DNA from: Paramecium sonneborni
Taxonomy: Eukaryota; Ciliophora; Oligohymenophorea; Peniculida; Parameciidae
Assembly: GCA_905182985.1 (NCBI GenBank)
Contig: CAJJDN010000035.1
Location: forward strand, 278,934-342,933
Direction of reading: 5' to 3'
Length of the DNA: 64,000 nucleotides
This document shows, in pieces, positions 36,006 to 47,606 of the stretch. Numbering within the stretch: the stretch's first letter is position 1; every line of letters starts with the position of its first letter. A program made the translations under genes and the position numbers. The notes under the pieces were generated by a model. The model was given only the letters and a program-made list of their open reading frames with translations. It was not told the origin of the DNA and ran no database searches.

Positions 36006-38322
36006 AATAATCAATTATAAATATCATCTTGTTTTTTTTTATTTTTTTTCGTTGTCTTCTTCTTCAATTAAATCTAATGCCTCTTATTCTATTGATTAGG
36101 CTTAATAAACAAATTGCTATGGTTTCAATATTTCAAGTAATCCATTTTCACTAAATAATAAATAACAATCTTTAAATTATTTAATATGTCTAATTTACTC
36201 AGTTGAATTAGTTCCGTATAAAGCAACTATTTATTATTTTTCATTTTTTTAATAGATATCCTTTCCATTACCTACATAGTATTTAAATTCATGATCAGCC
36301 ATAACATCAATCAAGTAATCTTCATGGAATTCATCCTATTCATGAATATTTATATTGTACATTTTTTATGGCTTAGAATTGATATAATTTTTAATCATTT
36401 TATTAATCTAAGATCGTAATTTAATTTGTGGTCGTAACACAAAAACATAAATTATTCCAATATCCACAAGAATTTAATGGTTAATCAAATCTAATCATCA
36501 TTTATAATGATTCTTCTTCATTTTTTTAAGTTAAATCATATTATACTAATAAACCATCAGTTGAAGATGATAAGAGTTATGTTTAACATTAAGGATGAAA
36601 ATTTAATGAAGATAATTCTTCATTTTAAGATGAATCAAATCTAGATCTCCATTTCATAACATTAAGATCATAAAAATCAATTCTTCCATCACTTCCACCT
36701 GCCAAAATATGTTTAGATTTTGCTATTGAAAAAAATTCTTTTTCATTCTTAAATTAATGAATTTATTATTTAGATTGTAAATCAAGCACTTTAATTGTTC
36801 TATCATTAGAACAAGTAAATGCAACATTATTTTCAACTATCAATTATTATATTCTTTTTTGATGATGGTTTTTTTATTCCCATATAACTTATTAAGTATT
36901 TAAATCAATCCATTTCAATGAAAAATCAGTCATTGCCATTAAAACAGTATCATTAATAAATTATAATGAAAGTGGAAACTTAATTTATAAGTAAACTTAT
37001 ACCTCTTTATCTGAAATTTAGAATTGATTTATAGGAGAATGCTTTACTTTAATTTAATCCATAAATTAAATTTATGAAATAGAAAAAAAATTATGTATTA
37101 AATGAACTTCTAATCTTAACATAGAAATCGAAATTTTTATACCTTAATTTAAACTAATCCAATNAATAATCAATTATAAATATCATCTTGTTTTTTTTTA
37201 TTTTTTTTCGTTGTCTTCTTCTTCAATTAAATCTAATGCCTCTTATTCTATTGATTAGGCTTAATAAACAAATTGCTATGGTTTCAATATTTCAAGTAAT
37301 CCATTTTCACTAAATAATAAATAACAATCTTTAAATTATTTAATATGTCTAATTTACTCAGTTGAATTAGTTCCGTATAAAGCAACTATTTATTATTTTT
37401 CATTTTTTTAATAGATATCCTTTCCATTACCTACATAGTATTTAAATTCATGATCAGCCATAACATCAATCAAGTAATCTTCATGGAATTCATCCTATTC
37501 ATGAATATTTATATTGTACATTTTTTATGGCTTAGAATTGATATAATTTTTAATCATTTTATTAATCTAAGATCGTAATTTAATTTGTGGTCGTAACACA
37601 AAAACATAAATTATTCCAATATCCACAAGAATTTAATGGTTAATCAAATCTAATCATCATTTATAATGATTCTTCTTCATTTTTTTAAGTTAAATCATAT
37701 TATACTAATAAACCATCAGTTGAAGATGATAAGAGTTATGTTTAACATTAAGGATGAAAATTTAATGAAGATAATTCTTCATTTTAAGATGAATCAAATC
37801 TAGATCTCCATTTCATAACATTAAGATCATAAAAATCAATTCTTCCATCACTTCCACCTGCCAAAATATGTTTAGATTTTGCTATTGAAAAAAATTCTTT
37901 TTCATTCTTAAATTAATGAATTTATTATTTAGATTGTAAATCAAGCACTTTAATTGTTCTATCATTAGAACAAGTAAATGCAACATTATTTTCAACTATC
38001 AATTATTATATTCTTTTTTGATGATGGTTTTTTTATTCCCATATAACTTATTAAGTATTTAAATCAATCCATTTCAATGAAAAATCAGTCATTGCCATTA
38101 AAACAGTATCATTAATAAATTATAATGAAAGTGGAAACTTAATTTATAAGTAAACTTATACCTCTTTATCTGAAATTTAGAATTGATTTATAGGAGAATG
38201 CTTTACTTTAATTTAATCCATAAATTAAATTTATGAAATAGAAAAAAAATTATGTATTAAATGAACTTCTAATCTTAACATAGAAATCGAAATTTTTATA
38301 CCTTAATTTAAACTAATCCAAT
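36006..38322. repeat. Assembly duplication 3: 36006-37163 repeated as 37165-38322 around N at 37164
   Basis: 1158 bases recur at a constant offset of 1159. The block covers nearly all of the WD-repeat gene; only the second copy carries its 5' end. Confidence 0.9.
36024..37163 (-). CDS. Partial duplicate of the WD-repeat gene, lacking the 5' end
   Basis: Identical to the 3' 1140 bases of the complete gene at 37183-38342 and cut at the N. An assembly copy, not a paralogue. Confidence 0.75.
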
Positions 38323-38342
38323 TTAATTGTGATTAGTATCAT
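37183..38342 (-). CDS. WD-repeat protein (WDR89-like)
   Basis: 368 residues; introns 38274-38301 (28 nt) and 37495-37519 (25 nt). Several WD40-type strands are visible, for example NDTVLMAMTDFSLKWIDL, NVAFTCSNDRTIKVLDL, KHILAGGSDGRIDFYDL and QLLSSSTDGLLVQYDL, indicating a beta-propeller. Repeat spacing and the later part with WNNLCFCVTTTNQITILD resemble WDR89. The C-terminus is acidic then basic (LIEEEDNEKKQKKTR). WD propellers are protein-interaction platforms; no specific role is known. The start at 38342 depends on the first intron; an ATG at 38281, inside that intron, would give a shorter form. Confidence 0.8.
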
Positions 38343-38448
38343 TATTAATTAAAAACTGTAGTTTTAAAAAATTAATGGCCATATATTCATGCCTTAAATG
38401 AAATAAGATGTAATTTTCATGAGATTGTTATAAAAATCATAGCGAAAC

Positions 38449-38730
38449 ATGAATATAATCATTCTAAACGGAACATAAAATACTGGTTTTGAATATTTGA
38501 AAGCATCTTTTGAAGAATAAATTGAGATGAAAAAAAGCTCTAATTTAATTCTATGAGAAGGTAATATAATTATTTTAATAAAGTGTATGAATTAGGAAGA
38601 AATAAATGAAAGAGGAGAAGAATCACATTAATTATGTGAGCAATGGAAATTAAATTAAGATTAATAGTCATAAATTGAACAATATAAGTTTGCAAAATTA
38701 AACTAAGAAATGGTTTTATAAAAACCTTGA
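38449..38730 (+). CDS. Short hypothetical protein with a probable frameshift at an A7 run
   Basis: The ATG at 38449 gives MNIIILNGTQNTGFEYLKAS..., which hits TGA soon after a run of seven A. One fewer A would join it, through a 23-nt intron (about 38560-38582), to a well-composed Q/E-rich C-terminal part (MNQEEINERGEESHQLCEQW) ending at TGA 38728-38730. Either a homopolymer error or a real lesion. No family recognised. Confidence 0.4.
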
Positions 38731-39066
38731 ATTAATGATATAACTATTATTTAAACATAATAAGGAATATTTTTATATTTTGTTGAATAATATGATTAAA
38801 ACAATTAAAAAAATAAATAAATTCATCAAAATTTCAACTTTGACTTTAGATCAACTCTCAAATGAAAATTTTAGAGCTTTGTGTCATTCAATTAAATATG
38901 CAACGTATTAAAACGAAGATTTTAAAAAATAATCTATTTAATATCATATAATTTTTTTAGTTACTCTATATTTCTTATGCTTTCTCGTAAGTTCATGAAT
39001 TCTATTAACAATAAGTCTATAGATCAACAAAATAAATGAGTGAAAATATATAAAATTTTAATATAA
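38731..39066. other. AT-rich gap
   Basis: About 335 bp downstream of the short gene and past the 3' end of the phosphatase gene. No gene recognised. Confidence 0.4.
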
Positions 39067-40092
39067 TCAACAATTACTACTGATTTCAAATGTTTCTTTG
39101 CTTTCATCATTATCATCATCTGTCTAGACTTAAATTTTAGGTTCTACATGAGGGGAATTAAGACCAGCCTCTTATCTCAAATTTATTTCCTCAAATTCAC
39201 AATGATTTATAGTATGAGTTCTTGAAACTTCGAATTATTTTAACATACCGTTTTAATTCAAAACCATAGATTAGGAAAGAATCTATTTTTTTGAAAATTT
39301 ATGCGAAATTTAATTGTTTAGTATAAATTATTAATATAATTTAGACACAGGTCTAACATCAGATTACTTTATAAGAAAAACTAATTACTTAACTAAGCCA
39401 AATTAAAAATGGCAGCAATTAATCCAATTCTTTATCATTTTTATCCGAAATAAAATCTTTGATTAAAAATCCATTTTCTGGTTAAAAAAGAAATGACATT
39501 TAGGAATTCTTATAAAATCAAATTTCAATACATCAATTATTAAAACTTCTTTTAAATTTCTTCCTAATATATTCAAGTTTTTTGTTAGTCCTCCTTTAAT
39601 ATTAGTACAACTTTCTCTGTAAAGTCTTGTTGAAATCCTTTTTTATGGATCAATAATATCTATTACTGGATCTGCGTACTCTCTTAAACTTGCAGTCCAT
39701 AATACAACATCGAAATATTCACTTAAGGATTCCACAAAGGCTTCAACTCCTGGTCTAACTGTAACAAATACTTTGAATAATTGGCTTTATACAAAAATCT
39801 AAAATATCTTTAATTATTACATCAAGTAAAAAATCATAACTATTTTCTCCTTTAAATTAACTATGCACTAAAGTTTCGTCTAAATCTAAAACGCAGATTT
39901 TTCTAGTCTCATATTTAATTTTACTCAACTTACATGAGATTTTGGAGTATCAATTCCTAATTAATATTTTTCATTAGCCCTGACATTCTTTTTTCTAAAA
40001 AAGTAAATGCATGAACAAAATTATTCTAAAAGTGAAGGTTTTTTCTCTTTTTGTTCTTATTACTATTAATATATAATGTCATTATTATTCAT
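39067..40092 (-). CDS. FCP1/SCP-type (NIF) HAD-family protein phosphatase
   Basis: 310 residues; introns 39908-39933, 39799-39820, 39509-39531 and 39367-39388. The HAD catalytic motif DLDETLVHS supplies the nucleophile and acid/base aspartates. It is followed by VTVRPGVEAFVESLSEYFDV and VLWTASLREYADPVIDIID, then LKEVLIID, exactly as in small CTD phosphatases and Dullard/NIF proteins, which remove phosphate from Ser in proteins such as RNA polymerase II. A 65-residue N-terminus with several cysteines (FCSCIYFF) precedes the domain, and a C-terminal tail of about 90 acidic/polar residues follows. The start codon is 33 bp from that of the divergent ITPase gene. Confidence 0.92.
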
Positions 40093-40125
40093 TCCTAAAA
40101 ATTTAAATAATGAATTAAAATTAAC
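40093..40125. promoter_or_regulatory. 33-bp intergenic space between divergent start codons
   Basis: The phosphatase ATG (40092, minus) and the ITPase ATG (40126, plus) face away from each other. Both transcripts must start in or beyond this A/T-rich stretch, so promoter elements are shared or lie in the opposite gene. No defined motif was identified. Confidence 0.5.
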
Positions 40126-40819
40126 ATGAGGAAGGTAATATTTTTGTATTCAAAAATAGCACCTAAAAAGTTGACCATTACACTATGCACAGGAAATGTA
40201 AATATATTTTAGTAATCAAGAAAAATAAACTGAAGGAGTTTATTTAAATTATGGGGGATAGATTTAATATTGATTCAGAACCTGTAGATTGTAATTATTT
40301 ATTCTTATTTAATAGTACCTGAATTATAAGGACCACCACTTTAAATAGCAAAAGAAAAAGCTTTATTAGCCTATGAAAAATTAGGAAAAGCATGTGTTAC
40401 AGAGGATACTTCATTGTGTTTTAATGCTCTTAATGGAATGCCTGGTCCTTATGTGTAAATAATAGATTAATATTTTAATTAGAAAATGGTTTTTGGAAGC
40501 TACAGGACCAGAAGGATTGAGTAAAATGTTAGATGGTTTTGAAGATAAAACAGGTTATGCTTAATGCATTTTATCATATATGGGGCCAGAATTAAAAGAA
40601 CCTATTCAATTTGTTGGAAAAACTCCAGGAGTTATTGTAAGACCTAGAGGACCAGGACATTTTGGTTGGGATCCAATTTTTTAACCTGATGGATTTACTG
40701 AAACGTAATGAATATCACAATATTTGAGATATGCTGAAATGGATAAAGATGTTAAGAATAAAATATCTCACAGACTTAAGGCAATTTAAAAATTTATTGA
40801 TCATTTTCTTGTAAATTGA
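40126..40819 (+). CDS. Inosine triphosphate pyrophosphatase (Ham1/ITPA family)
   Basis: 197 residues, the normal ITPase size; introns 40198-40220, 40291-40315, 40455-40482 and 40705-40728. This enzyme hydrolyses ITP, XTP and dITP to monophosphates and so cleans the nucleotide pool. Diagnostic motifs: LTITLCTGN...K...E at the N-terminus, VPELQGPPLQIAKEKA-like helix, [20 protein letters not shown] with the catalytic acid, and [11 protein letters not shown] at the substrate site, followed by the closing M-x-K-N-x-I-S-H-R helix. The first exon reads [15 protein letters not shown], slightly longer than usual. All four introns are needed to keep these motifs in frame. Confidence 0.93.
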
Positions 40820-40858
40820 GTGGTTTAAAACTTTATGTTTTATTGATAAAATGAAATT

Positions 40859-41587
40859 TCATGATTTATCTAAAAGATCTGCCATTGTATATAATCTTCT
40901 AAAAGACTTTTAATTTGATTTTGGTTTATCTTCATTTGGATCAATCATTTTTATTTAAATTTATTTATTGAATGAAACTATTTTCTTTCCAGGACTTATT
41001 GTTGGTGAGAATTCTTCTTTTTGAATTGGTTATAAAGAAACTTGTTTATTATGTTTTAATCTATTGAAATTGGATTATTGTTGATAAGAATTTGGTGTTT
41101 GTTATATTTATTCTATAAATTTCTAATTTTTTTATTATTATTTTAAATCTTAATGATCAAGTTCAAAGAAATCAAATAAATCAGTATGTTCCCGACTGTT
41201 TGAACTTTTTCTTTTAAGAATACTTTTCAGTTGCATTTATTAATCATATTGATTATCTTCTTTTTTTTCTATGTTGCGATGAGTTAATTGTTATTATTTG
41301 ATAAATGGCTTTTTTTCCGATCCAAATATTTCTCTTATAAGTTCTTTTCTTTGCATTTCAATTCTTGAAGAATAAAGTTCAACAGGATGTTCATGATTAG
41401 TAATTTTATGTAAATTAAGTACATCGATACCTTTTGGAGGATTGAAGATGATGTTTTATTGTTTTTGGAATTAATTTGAAGAGGGAGTTTGAATAATTTC
41501 AGGGAGAAAATTGTTACTTTTAGAGGATGGTCTAGATATGAGACTTCGCTTTTTGGTTTCCTATCTTAGCAATGCTTGAGAAATCAT
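40859..41587 (-). CDS. Hypothetical low-complexity protein, 242 residues
   Basis: An intronless frame, start MISQALLRQETKKRSL. Rich in K, Q, N and S, with several Ser/Thr-Pro sites (IQTPSSN, QTPNSYQ, FSPTISPG) that could be kinase targets. Segments such as NLHKITNHEHPVELYSSRIE and the ending KSFRRLYTMADLLDKS look more ordered. No domain recognised. The stop is 39 bp from that of the convergent ITPase gene. Confidence 0.65.
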
Positions 41588-41719
41588 AAAATAATTAATA
41601 AAGATTGGATAGTAGTAATAAAGATTAAAGAAAATGTGAATAAAAGTAAATACAGAGATATATATATATAAAATGATATAGATTGAATTATGAGTAATAA
41701 TTGTGATATGATAAGAAAT

Positions 41720-44700
41720 TCATTTTTCTGTAAGTTCTCTGTATCCTTTCCAATCATGTGGAGCTTTTCCTACATTGGAATGGATTACTTCAAGAAGTGT
41801 ATTAGATGGACCATCTTTATGATCAGGAATCATATACTAAATAGTTAGAAAGTAATAGATACTAAAGTTTTGGAAAAAAGAGATTAGGCAAGTTCCCATT
41901 AACCTTTGATATAAAATTGGAATGCATCTTGCCAAGTGTTATAAAATTCCTAATAGAATAGATGAATTATAATTTACTTTTGTATAAGGTTCTCTAGCAA
42001 GAATGATTTCTTCATCAGTGTTAAATTGATCTGCAACATTGATTTTGTCCTTAGATACATCCTTTTAAAGTTAATTTCTTTTGATCCTATTTAGTACTCT
42101 AAATTATTTTTATTCTTGTTAATTCATTTTACTAATATCAAATTTATCATGTAACTCTTTGGTTTTAGCTAAGAGATTCTTAATTGACATATCTATGGTA
42201 TGAATTTCTACTGGTTCAATACTACCTTTAACAGTAACTCTATCAATCATTCTTAATTATTTTTGACATTATTCAGTAAGATGCTGTTTTAATATTCCAC
42301 TTATAAGTATAATAGATCCAAATTATTTTGTGGCAGCTTCTAATCTTGATGCCAAATTAACATTGGGACTTAAATAAGATGCATCAATCTTAAAAGAAGA
42401 TCCAATGGCACCTTCAATTCCCCATCCCATATGTAATCCAAAACCCATTTTTACAGAATATTCTTTCATTCTAGCATTCAATCCAGCATGTTTCTTATAC
42501 TTTTCTAATTTCTTAGAAATTGAAATTGCAGTAATTATTTTTAAAAATGATAACACAGCCATATCACCTTTCTACTTAATTTGATGTTCATTTCTAAGTA
42601 CTAATTTAGATTAATTCTAAGGATCTGGATGATATTCCATAGGGAAATATTTCCAAACTAAAAGGAAGGCATCTCCGATATTTTTATTTGCAGATCCTCC
42701 ATAACAATCTACTGTAGAATGAACAATTTCTGCAATTTCATTTACAAATACCATTACATCTTCTTAAAGTACTTCTGTTGCATCAGTAAAATTTCTAATA
42801 TCACAAAATCCAAAAATAGCCATAATCTTTTTACCAGGTAACATTGGATCTACACTACCTCCTTTTTTAATATTCTCAGCTATTATTTCAGATCCTGCTT
42901 CTCCAAATCCTACTGCTAATAATGCTCCAACTTTCATTATTAATCTCTAAAGCATATAAGTTTCCATTGTTTTTTCAATATATTTCTATTTTATCTTTTC
43001 GTTATCTTCATCTTTTTCTAATTATTCCATTATAAGATCTTCCTGTTCTTCGATAGATACTGCTTCTAATGGATTTTAAGCTATTAATTCTATTTTCTCC
43101 ATCATTCTCTCTATTGGTTCGATTACCAATTCATTTACATCTTTATTAAATAAAACTGCACTAGATGCTAGAACTATACAAACAAATATTGTCTAAAAAA
43201 TTGACAAAATAGCATTTGTTTTGTTATACTCAACTAAATCAGCAACTGAACAAGTTATCAAAATATCATTTGTATCTACTGATGCATAATATTACTTATC
43301 TGATTATCTGTATTCATCTAAATTATAATTAGTTTCTTTGAACCAATCTTACTTTTTAGAATAATTGAATATCTCAAAATTAGAATCATTGAGTTTTGGA
43401 GAATTCTCAGTTACATTAATCTTTTATACAAATACAGCAAGAATAGGATAAATCTCATCCTAATGAAATCCAACATATTGTTAAGTTAGACTCTCTACTA
43501 TCTTGTAATTATCCTTAAACTATGCAATTCTAAAGATACCTGAATCATAAGAATTTATGGTCTCTTGATAAGTATCTAGAGATAAAACAGGTATACTGAT
43601 TAAAATTGATAAAACTATTGTTATAACTCTCCTCATAACTAAATCTGATAATTTGGTACCAACATTGCTTTCCTTCACATTTTCAGTACTCGCTAAAGAT
43701 ATTTGACTAGACTTTAATTATTCGTTTATTGAAATTATAGCATTTACATTAGGTTATTATTAATTTTATAGTTGATTTTATGAAGCTGATAATTATGAAG
43801 CACCTACCTAAATATTTTAAGGTGTTTATTATTGTTGAATTTGTCCTATATAAGGTTATTTACATTCAGTCATCAATTTTTATTGTTATTCATTAATTTC
43901 TAATCCCTCTTCGTTAGATTTGAGATGTTATCTACCTGATGGAGGTGGAGATGGTTATGAAGAGTTTCTTTATATTAAATATTGTTGGTGGTTTAAATTA
44001 CCATTAATTTATTACTATTATTACTATTTTTAATTTTCTGCGCTTACAAATTTATTTTATTTTAGAATCTATTAAAATATTTTTTTTTATTATTCTTTTT
44101 CATATTGTTATCTTGCATGTTTATATAATTTTACCAATCTTACTAAACGAATTATTCGAATCACTCTTGCTGCTTTTCTAGCTACTCTAGAAGCCCTTCC
44201 TAATGCTTTTATTGTTGTAGCATTTCCAATATCTCCTTCTTCTCCATACCATAAGTCTGTAATCCAACCGATATCTAAAATCATCGTTGCAGTTGAAATT
44301 ACATCCAAAAAAAAGTAAAACTAATCAAATTAATAGGAACTAATTACATACATTCAAAATATAGTTAGGATTTATTATAGATGTCAATATTATTTCAAGT
44401 GAGAAAAAAGACATACTTATTATAGTTAGAATAAAAAAGATGTCATCTTCTGTTTTATCAACTGATAAGATTCGTATATCATCCCCAAATAAAGCATAAA
44501 GAGTCACTATGGCCATAATTATAGAGAATGTCCACCCTTCAATCAATTAAGTAATCAATTTCTAAATTGCAGATGTTTATTTTATGTTTTGCAATCTCGA
44601 TAGTCTTGCCATTATTGTACTATTCAATCTTCTAGGAGGTTTTTTCCTCTGCTCATCGTTTCCACTCTAATTATTCCCTAATTTTGGGCTTCTTCCACTT

Positions 44701-44873
44701 TTTCCACTCTTTACACTATGTTGGCTTCTATTTGATCTCAAATCATTCAGATCAGCAACGCTGGAAGGACTTCTAACTTTACGAACTTTTCCATCATTTT
44801 CTATCTCCTCTTCCCTGCTTATGTCCTTCTTTACAAGAGGGTTACCTTTCTGTTTATCAGTCAACTTTTACAT
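41720..44873 (-). CDS. Class III adenylyl/guanylyl cyclase with N-terminal voltage-sensor-like membrane domain
   Basis: 1022 residues; introns 44321-44351, 41950-41977 and 41837-41862. The basic N-terminus is followed by four helices (about 114-241). The last, IKALGRASRVARKAARVIRI with IRLVRLVKLYK, has arginine or lysine at nearly every third position, like an S4 voltage sensor. No pore helix or selectivity filter follows; instead there is a Q-rich linker of about 140 residues. Two further membrane helices (VITIVLSILISIPVL and LSIFQTIFVCIVLASSAVL) bracket a probable extracellular sensor domain. The catalytic domain (about 670-880) has GFCDIRNFTD with the metal aspartate, NKNIGDAFLLVW with the second aspartate and a lysine typical of ATP-specific enzymes, and YLSPNVNLASRLE. 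Related Paramecium adenylyl cyclases carry a K+-channel module. The start is ATG at 44873. Confidence 0.9.
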
Positions 44874-46127
44874 TAAATTATTAAATGTACTAAAACAGCA
44901 TGTATATTTTAAATATCATAGAAATTGATTCAATTTCAATATCACAAGAATTATATCTACTATCTTATTTCAACTCTTTTTTTCTAATCTCTTGTTTCGT
45001 TTTTATCTATTAGCGATTTTTAAATTTAGGATTCTAAACCATAATCCATTTAGCATCAACATTAAATTAAATTTTTTATATGAAATCCTCATAAACTACT
45101 TGTTTTCTACATTTATCCTAACTTTATTATTTTTTTTAGATTCTCATCATTTTCACTTTTTAGAAACTTTTTTACTTTCATATCAACATACTCTAACTTA
45201 TTATGTAACTATTAAAGATAAGTAAACAAAAAATTTAAATTCTAAAAACATTAAGTGACTCTAAGAATAATGATAACAAGTCGATGTCCCCATAAAAAAT
45301 TATTTAATTTTAAATTCATCTAACAAAATCAATAATTTTAGGAAAAACAAATACATGAATCATATTATCAATAAGCCTCTTTGTTTAAATCATTATTTAT
45401 TAATTAAAATCAAGTATTGAATTTAGATAATCAGATTTAAGTTTTCAATTTTTCTAAAAATGTTTATTTTAAATTAAGAACAAATATTATAACCAGAACT
45501 TTATTATAACCAATCTAAAACTAATTGATTCAGAATTTTTAGTAAAAAACTTTGTTTACCATATATCTTTTTCAAAGCAACTCAAAATACTTTCTAATAT
45601 TTTAGATTGTTCAGCTTTGAATACATTTACGAATGTATTATTAGAATTAATTGAATCACTTTAAAATCTATAAAATTTTCTACATTTTAAATTAAATATC
45701 AATATTTATATTTCTATATACAATTTAGTACAAATTTGAATGACGATTGTGATGAGGTATTTTTGAAATAATGAAGATTAAGAATTTAATAAAATTTATA
45801 GCAAAGGTCACTTAATTTAGCATATCTGTAGATACATTGAATCAATTGGAATATGAATAAGTTTAAAATAAAGGAAAAATTCCATTGTTTTACATATAAC
45901 AACATTATTTTGTAAGAATTTGTACTATTTTAAATAGGTTATTTAGACAAAATACATATTTTTGCAAAGAAATAATAATGAGTAAACCCTTAATTTATTT
46001 AGTTAAATATTCAGAGTCAACTATTGGATGATTAATTAATTATTATTTATTTTTAATTAAGGTTTAATTTGGAAATATAACTAATTTAACTAAATTCTTG
46101 ATATAAATGAAATTTATAATAAAATTA
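44874..46127. other. Longest gene-free stretch between complete genes (1.25 kb)
   Basis: It lies between the divergent cyclase and the next plus-strand gene. I find no coherent protein in any frame. A short plus-strand frame at 44992-45225 has hydrophobic, random-looking composition. Confidence 0.45.
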
Positions 46128-46793
46128 ATGAAAAAAAGCCAAGTGATAAGGCCTAACTCCAATAACAAAAATGAAATTAAGAATAATCAAATCTACATTC
46201 CTAAGGTCTCAAGCATGATAATTTCTGAAAAGATAATGTAGAATCTACTTAGGACGACCTCAACGAATCCTCCAACGAAGAATTAACCTAACTAAATATT
46301 GAGTCCTATTAAAAAGAACTATGTATAAAGTCCTATTAAGAATTAAAAGAATATTTAACAATTGAATTCATCTTATAGTTTAATTAATTATGCCGTCACC
46401 AATTCAATAAGGTATTACAACCCTTAAAATAAATCTTATATATCAAGTAATTCTTCTAAGATCTCTACTAAAAGTGGATAAAAAGTTAGTTAAATCATCC
46501 TAAAAGCTATAAATTAATCATCAATAATCAAGTAAGAACTAAATTCTATTCCATTACATAAACTAATTTCTAAATTGAAAAATTAAAGTAAAGAGAAAAG
46601 ATCAATATCTCAACTGCCTACAATGTCTACAGAGAGAGTGATTCAAGAATCAGAGAGAAAACAACAAAAAAGGAAAAAATCAGTTCGATTTCATGATAAA
46701 GTAGAATATCTTGTTATAGGATGTTCATAAGGAAATGAAGAATACAAATATAAATTCTTTGAACAACTTGATCAGAAACCTGTGTGTTTGTGA
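46128..46793 (+). CDS. Basic disordered protein with a PP1-docking-like RVxF motif
   Basis: An intronless 221-residue protein rich in N, S, K, Q and I, with the repeated phrase SPIKN, probably disordered through residue 185. Near the C-terminus KRKKSVRFHDKVEYLVIG contains K-S-V-R-F, matching the [R/K]-x-[V/I]-x-[F/W] docking motif of protein phosphatase 1 regulators. It is followed by a short ordered-looking segment (EYKYKFFEQLDQKPVCL). A PP1 regulator is possible from the motif only; the motif is short and can occur by chance. Confidence 0.7.
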
Positions 46794-46970
46794 ATTTTTC
46801 TAATTTCATATGTATTTAATTAATTTGTATATAAAATATTAAATTGATTAAATAATTTTAATTAAGCTCAAAATAATATAAGTAATTTTCATATTATTTA
46901 AATGTTTGTATGGAAATGTTTTGGATTCAATTAATGAAGCATATTTAATTAAAAATTATCTAATTAGTTA

Positions 46971-47585
46971 ATGGATAAAAACAATCCTAACATAAAAGAA
47001 TATATATTATCCTAATTAGGAGAAGATCCAACTGAAGAAGCAATAAAATAAGTCGCTGAAAAAACTTAAGTATTACCTATATTGATAAAATAATGGTTAC
47101 ACTTCTATAAAAGGAATAATTAATAATCAAATGGCTTAGATCTATCATAATAAAAACTTGAAAGTGTGCCAAAATTTAATGGAAAATTTGAATAATTTTA
47201 TGAAGTTGAAGATCCAAACTATGAACTTAAATAGAAAAAATAATATTTATCAGATAATCATTAAAAATATGTGTCTTAAGAAGATAAAACAATTGAAAAG
47301 TAATTGAAGGAAGTAGAGAAAGAAATAAAAAAAAGAAAAAAATTACTTAAAACAGATAAAAAATAAACAGATTCTTATTATAATGAACTTTATGCATCAG
47401 ATGAAATAAATTTGGAATAAAAATTTAATGATAAATAGCAATATAACTTAAAAGAATAATATATTAATGTACCAATATATTACATGATTAAATTAGAAGA
47501 GAGTTTGATGGAACAAGCAATTAATATTCATTAAAAAATAGTAAAGATTATTGAGGCAAAATATGATTATCTTAATTTATTATGA
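46971..47585 (+). CDS. Hypothetical coiled-coil protein
   Basis: An intronless 204-residue protein, M-DKNPN-like start, very rich in K, E, Q and Y. Residues about 110-140 form a strongly charged helix (KQLKEVEKEIKKRKKLLK). The ends (ILSQLGEDPTEEAIKQVAEK and VPIYYMIKLEESLMEQAINI) look helical. No family was recognised. The next gene on the same strand starts 21 bp after its stop, and its LRR product also has a Q/K-rich N-terminus, but no functional link can be shown. Confidence 0.65.
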
Positions 47586-47606
47586 GTTTTTAATAATTAT
47601 ATAAAA

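Noticed and set aside
44667..44864. Minus-strand start of the cyclase at a TTG (44864)
   Set aside because: An in-frame ATG three codons upstream (44873) gives a normal start; the TAA in between codes for Gln.
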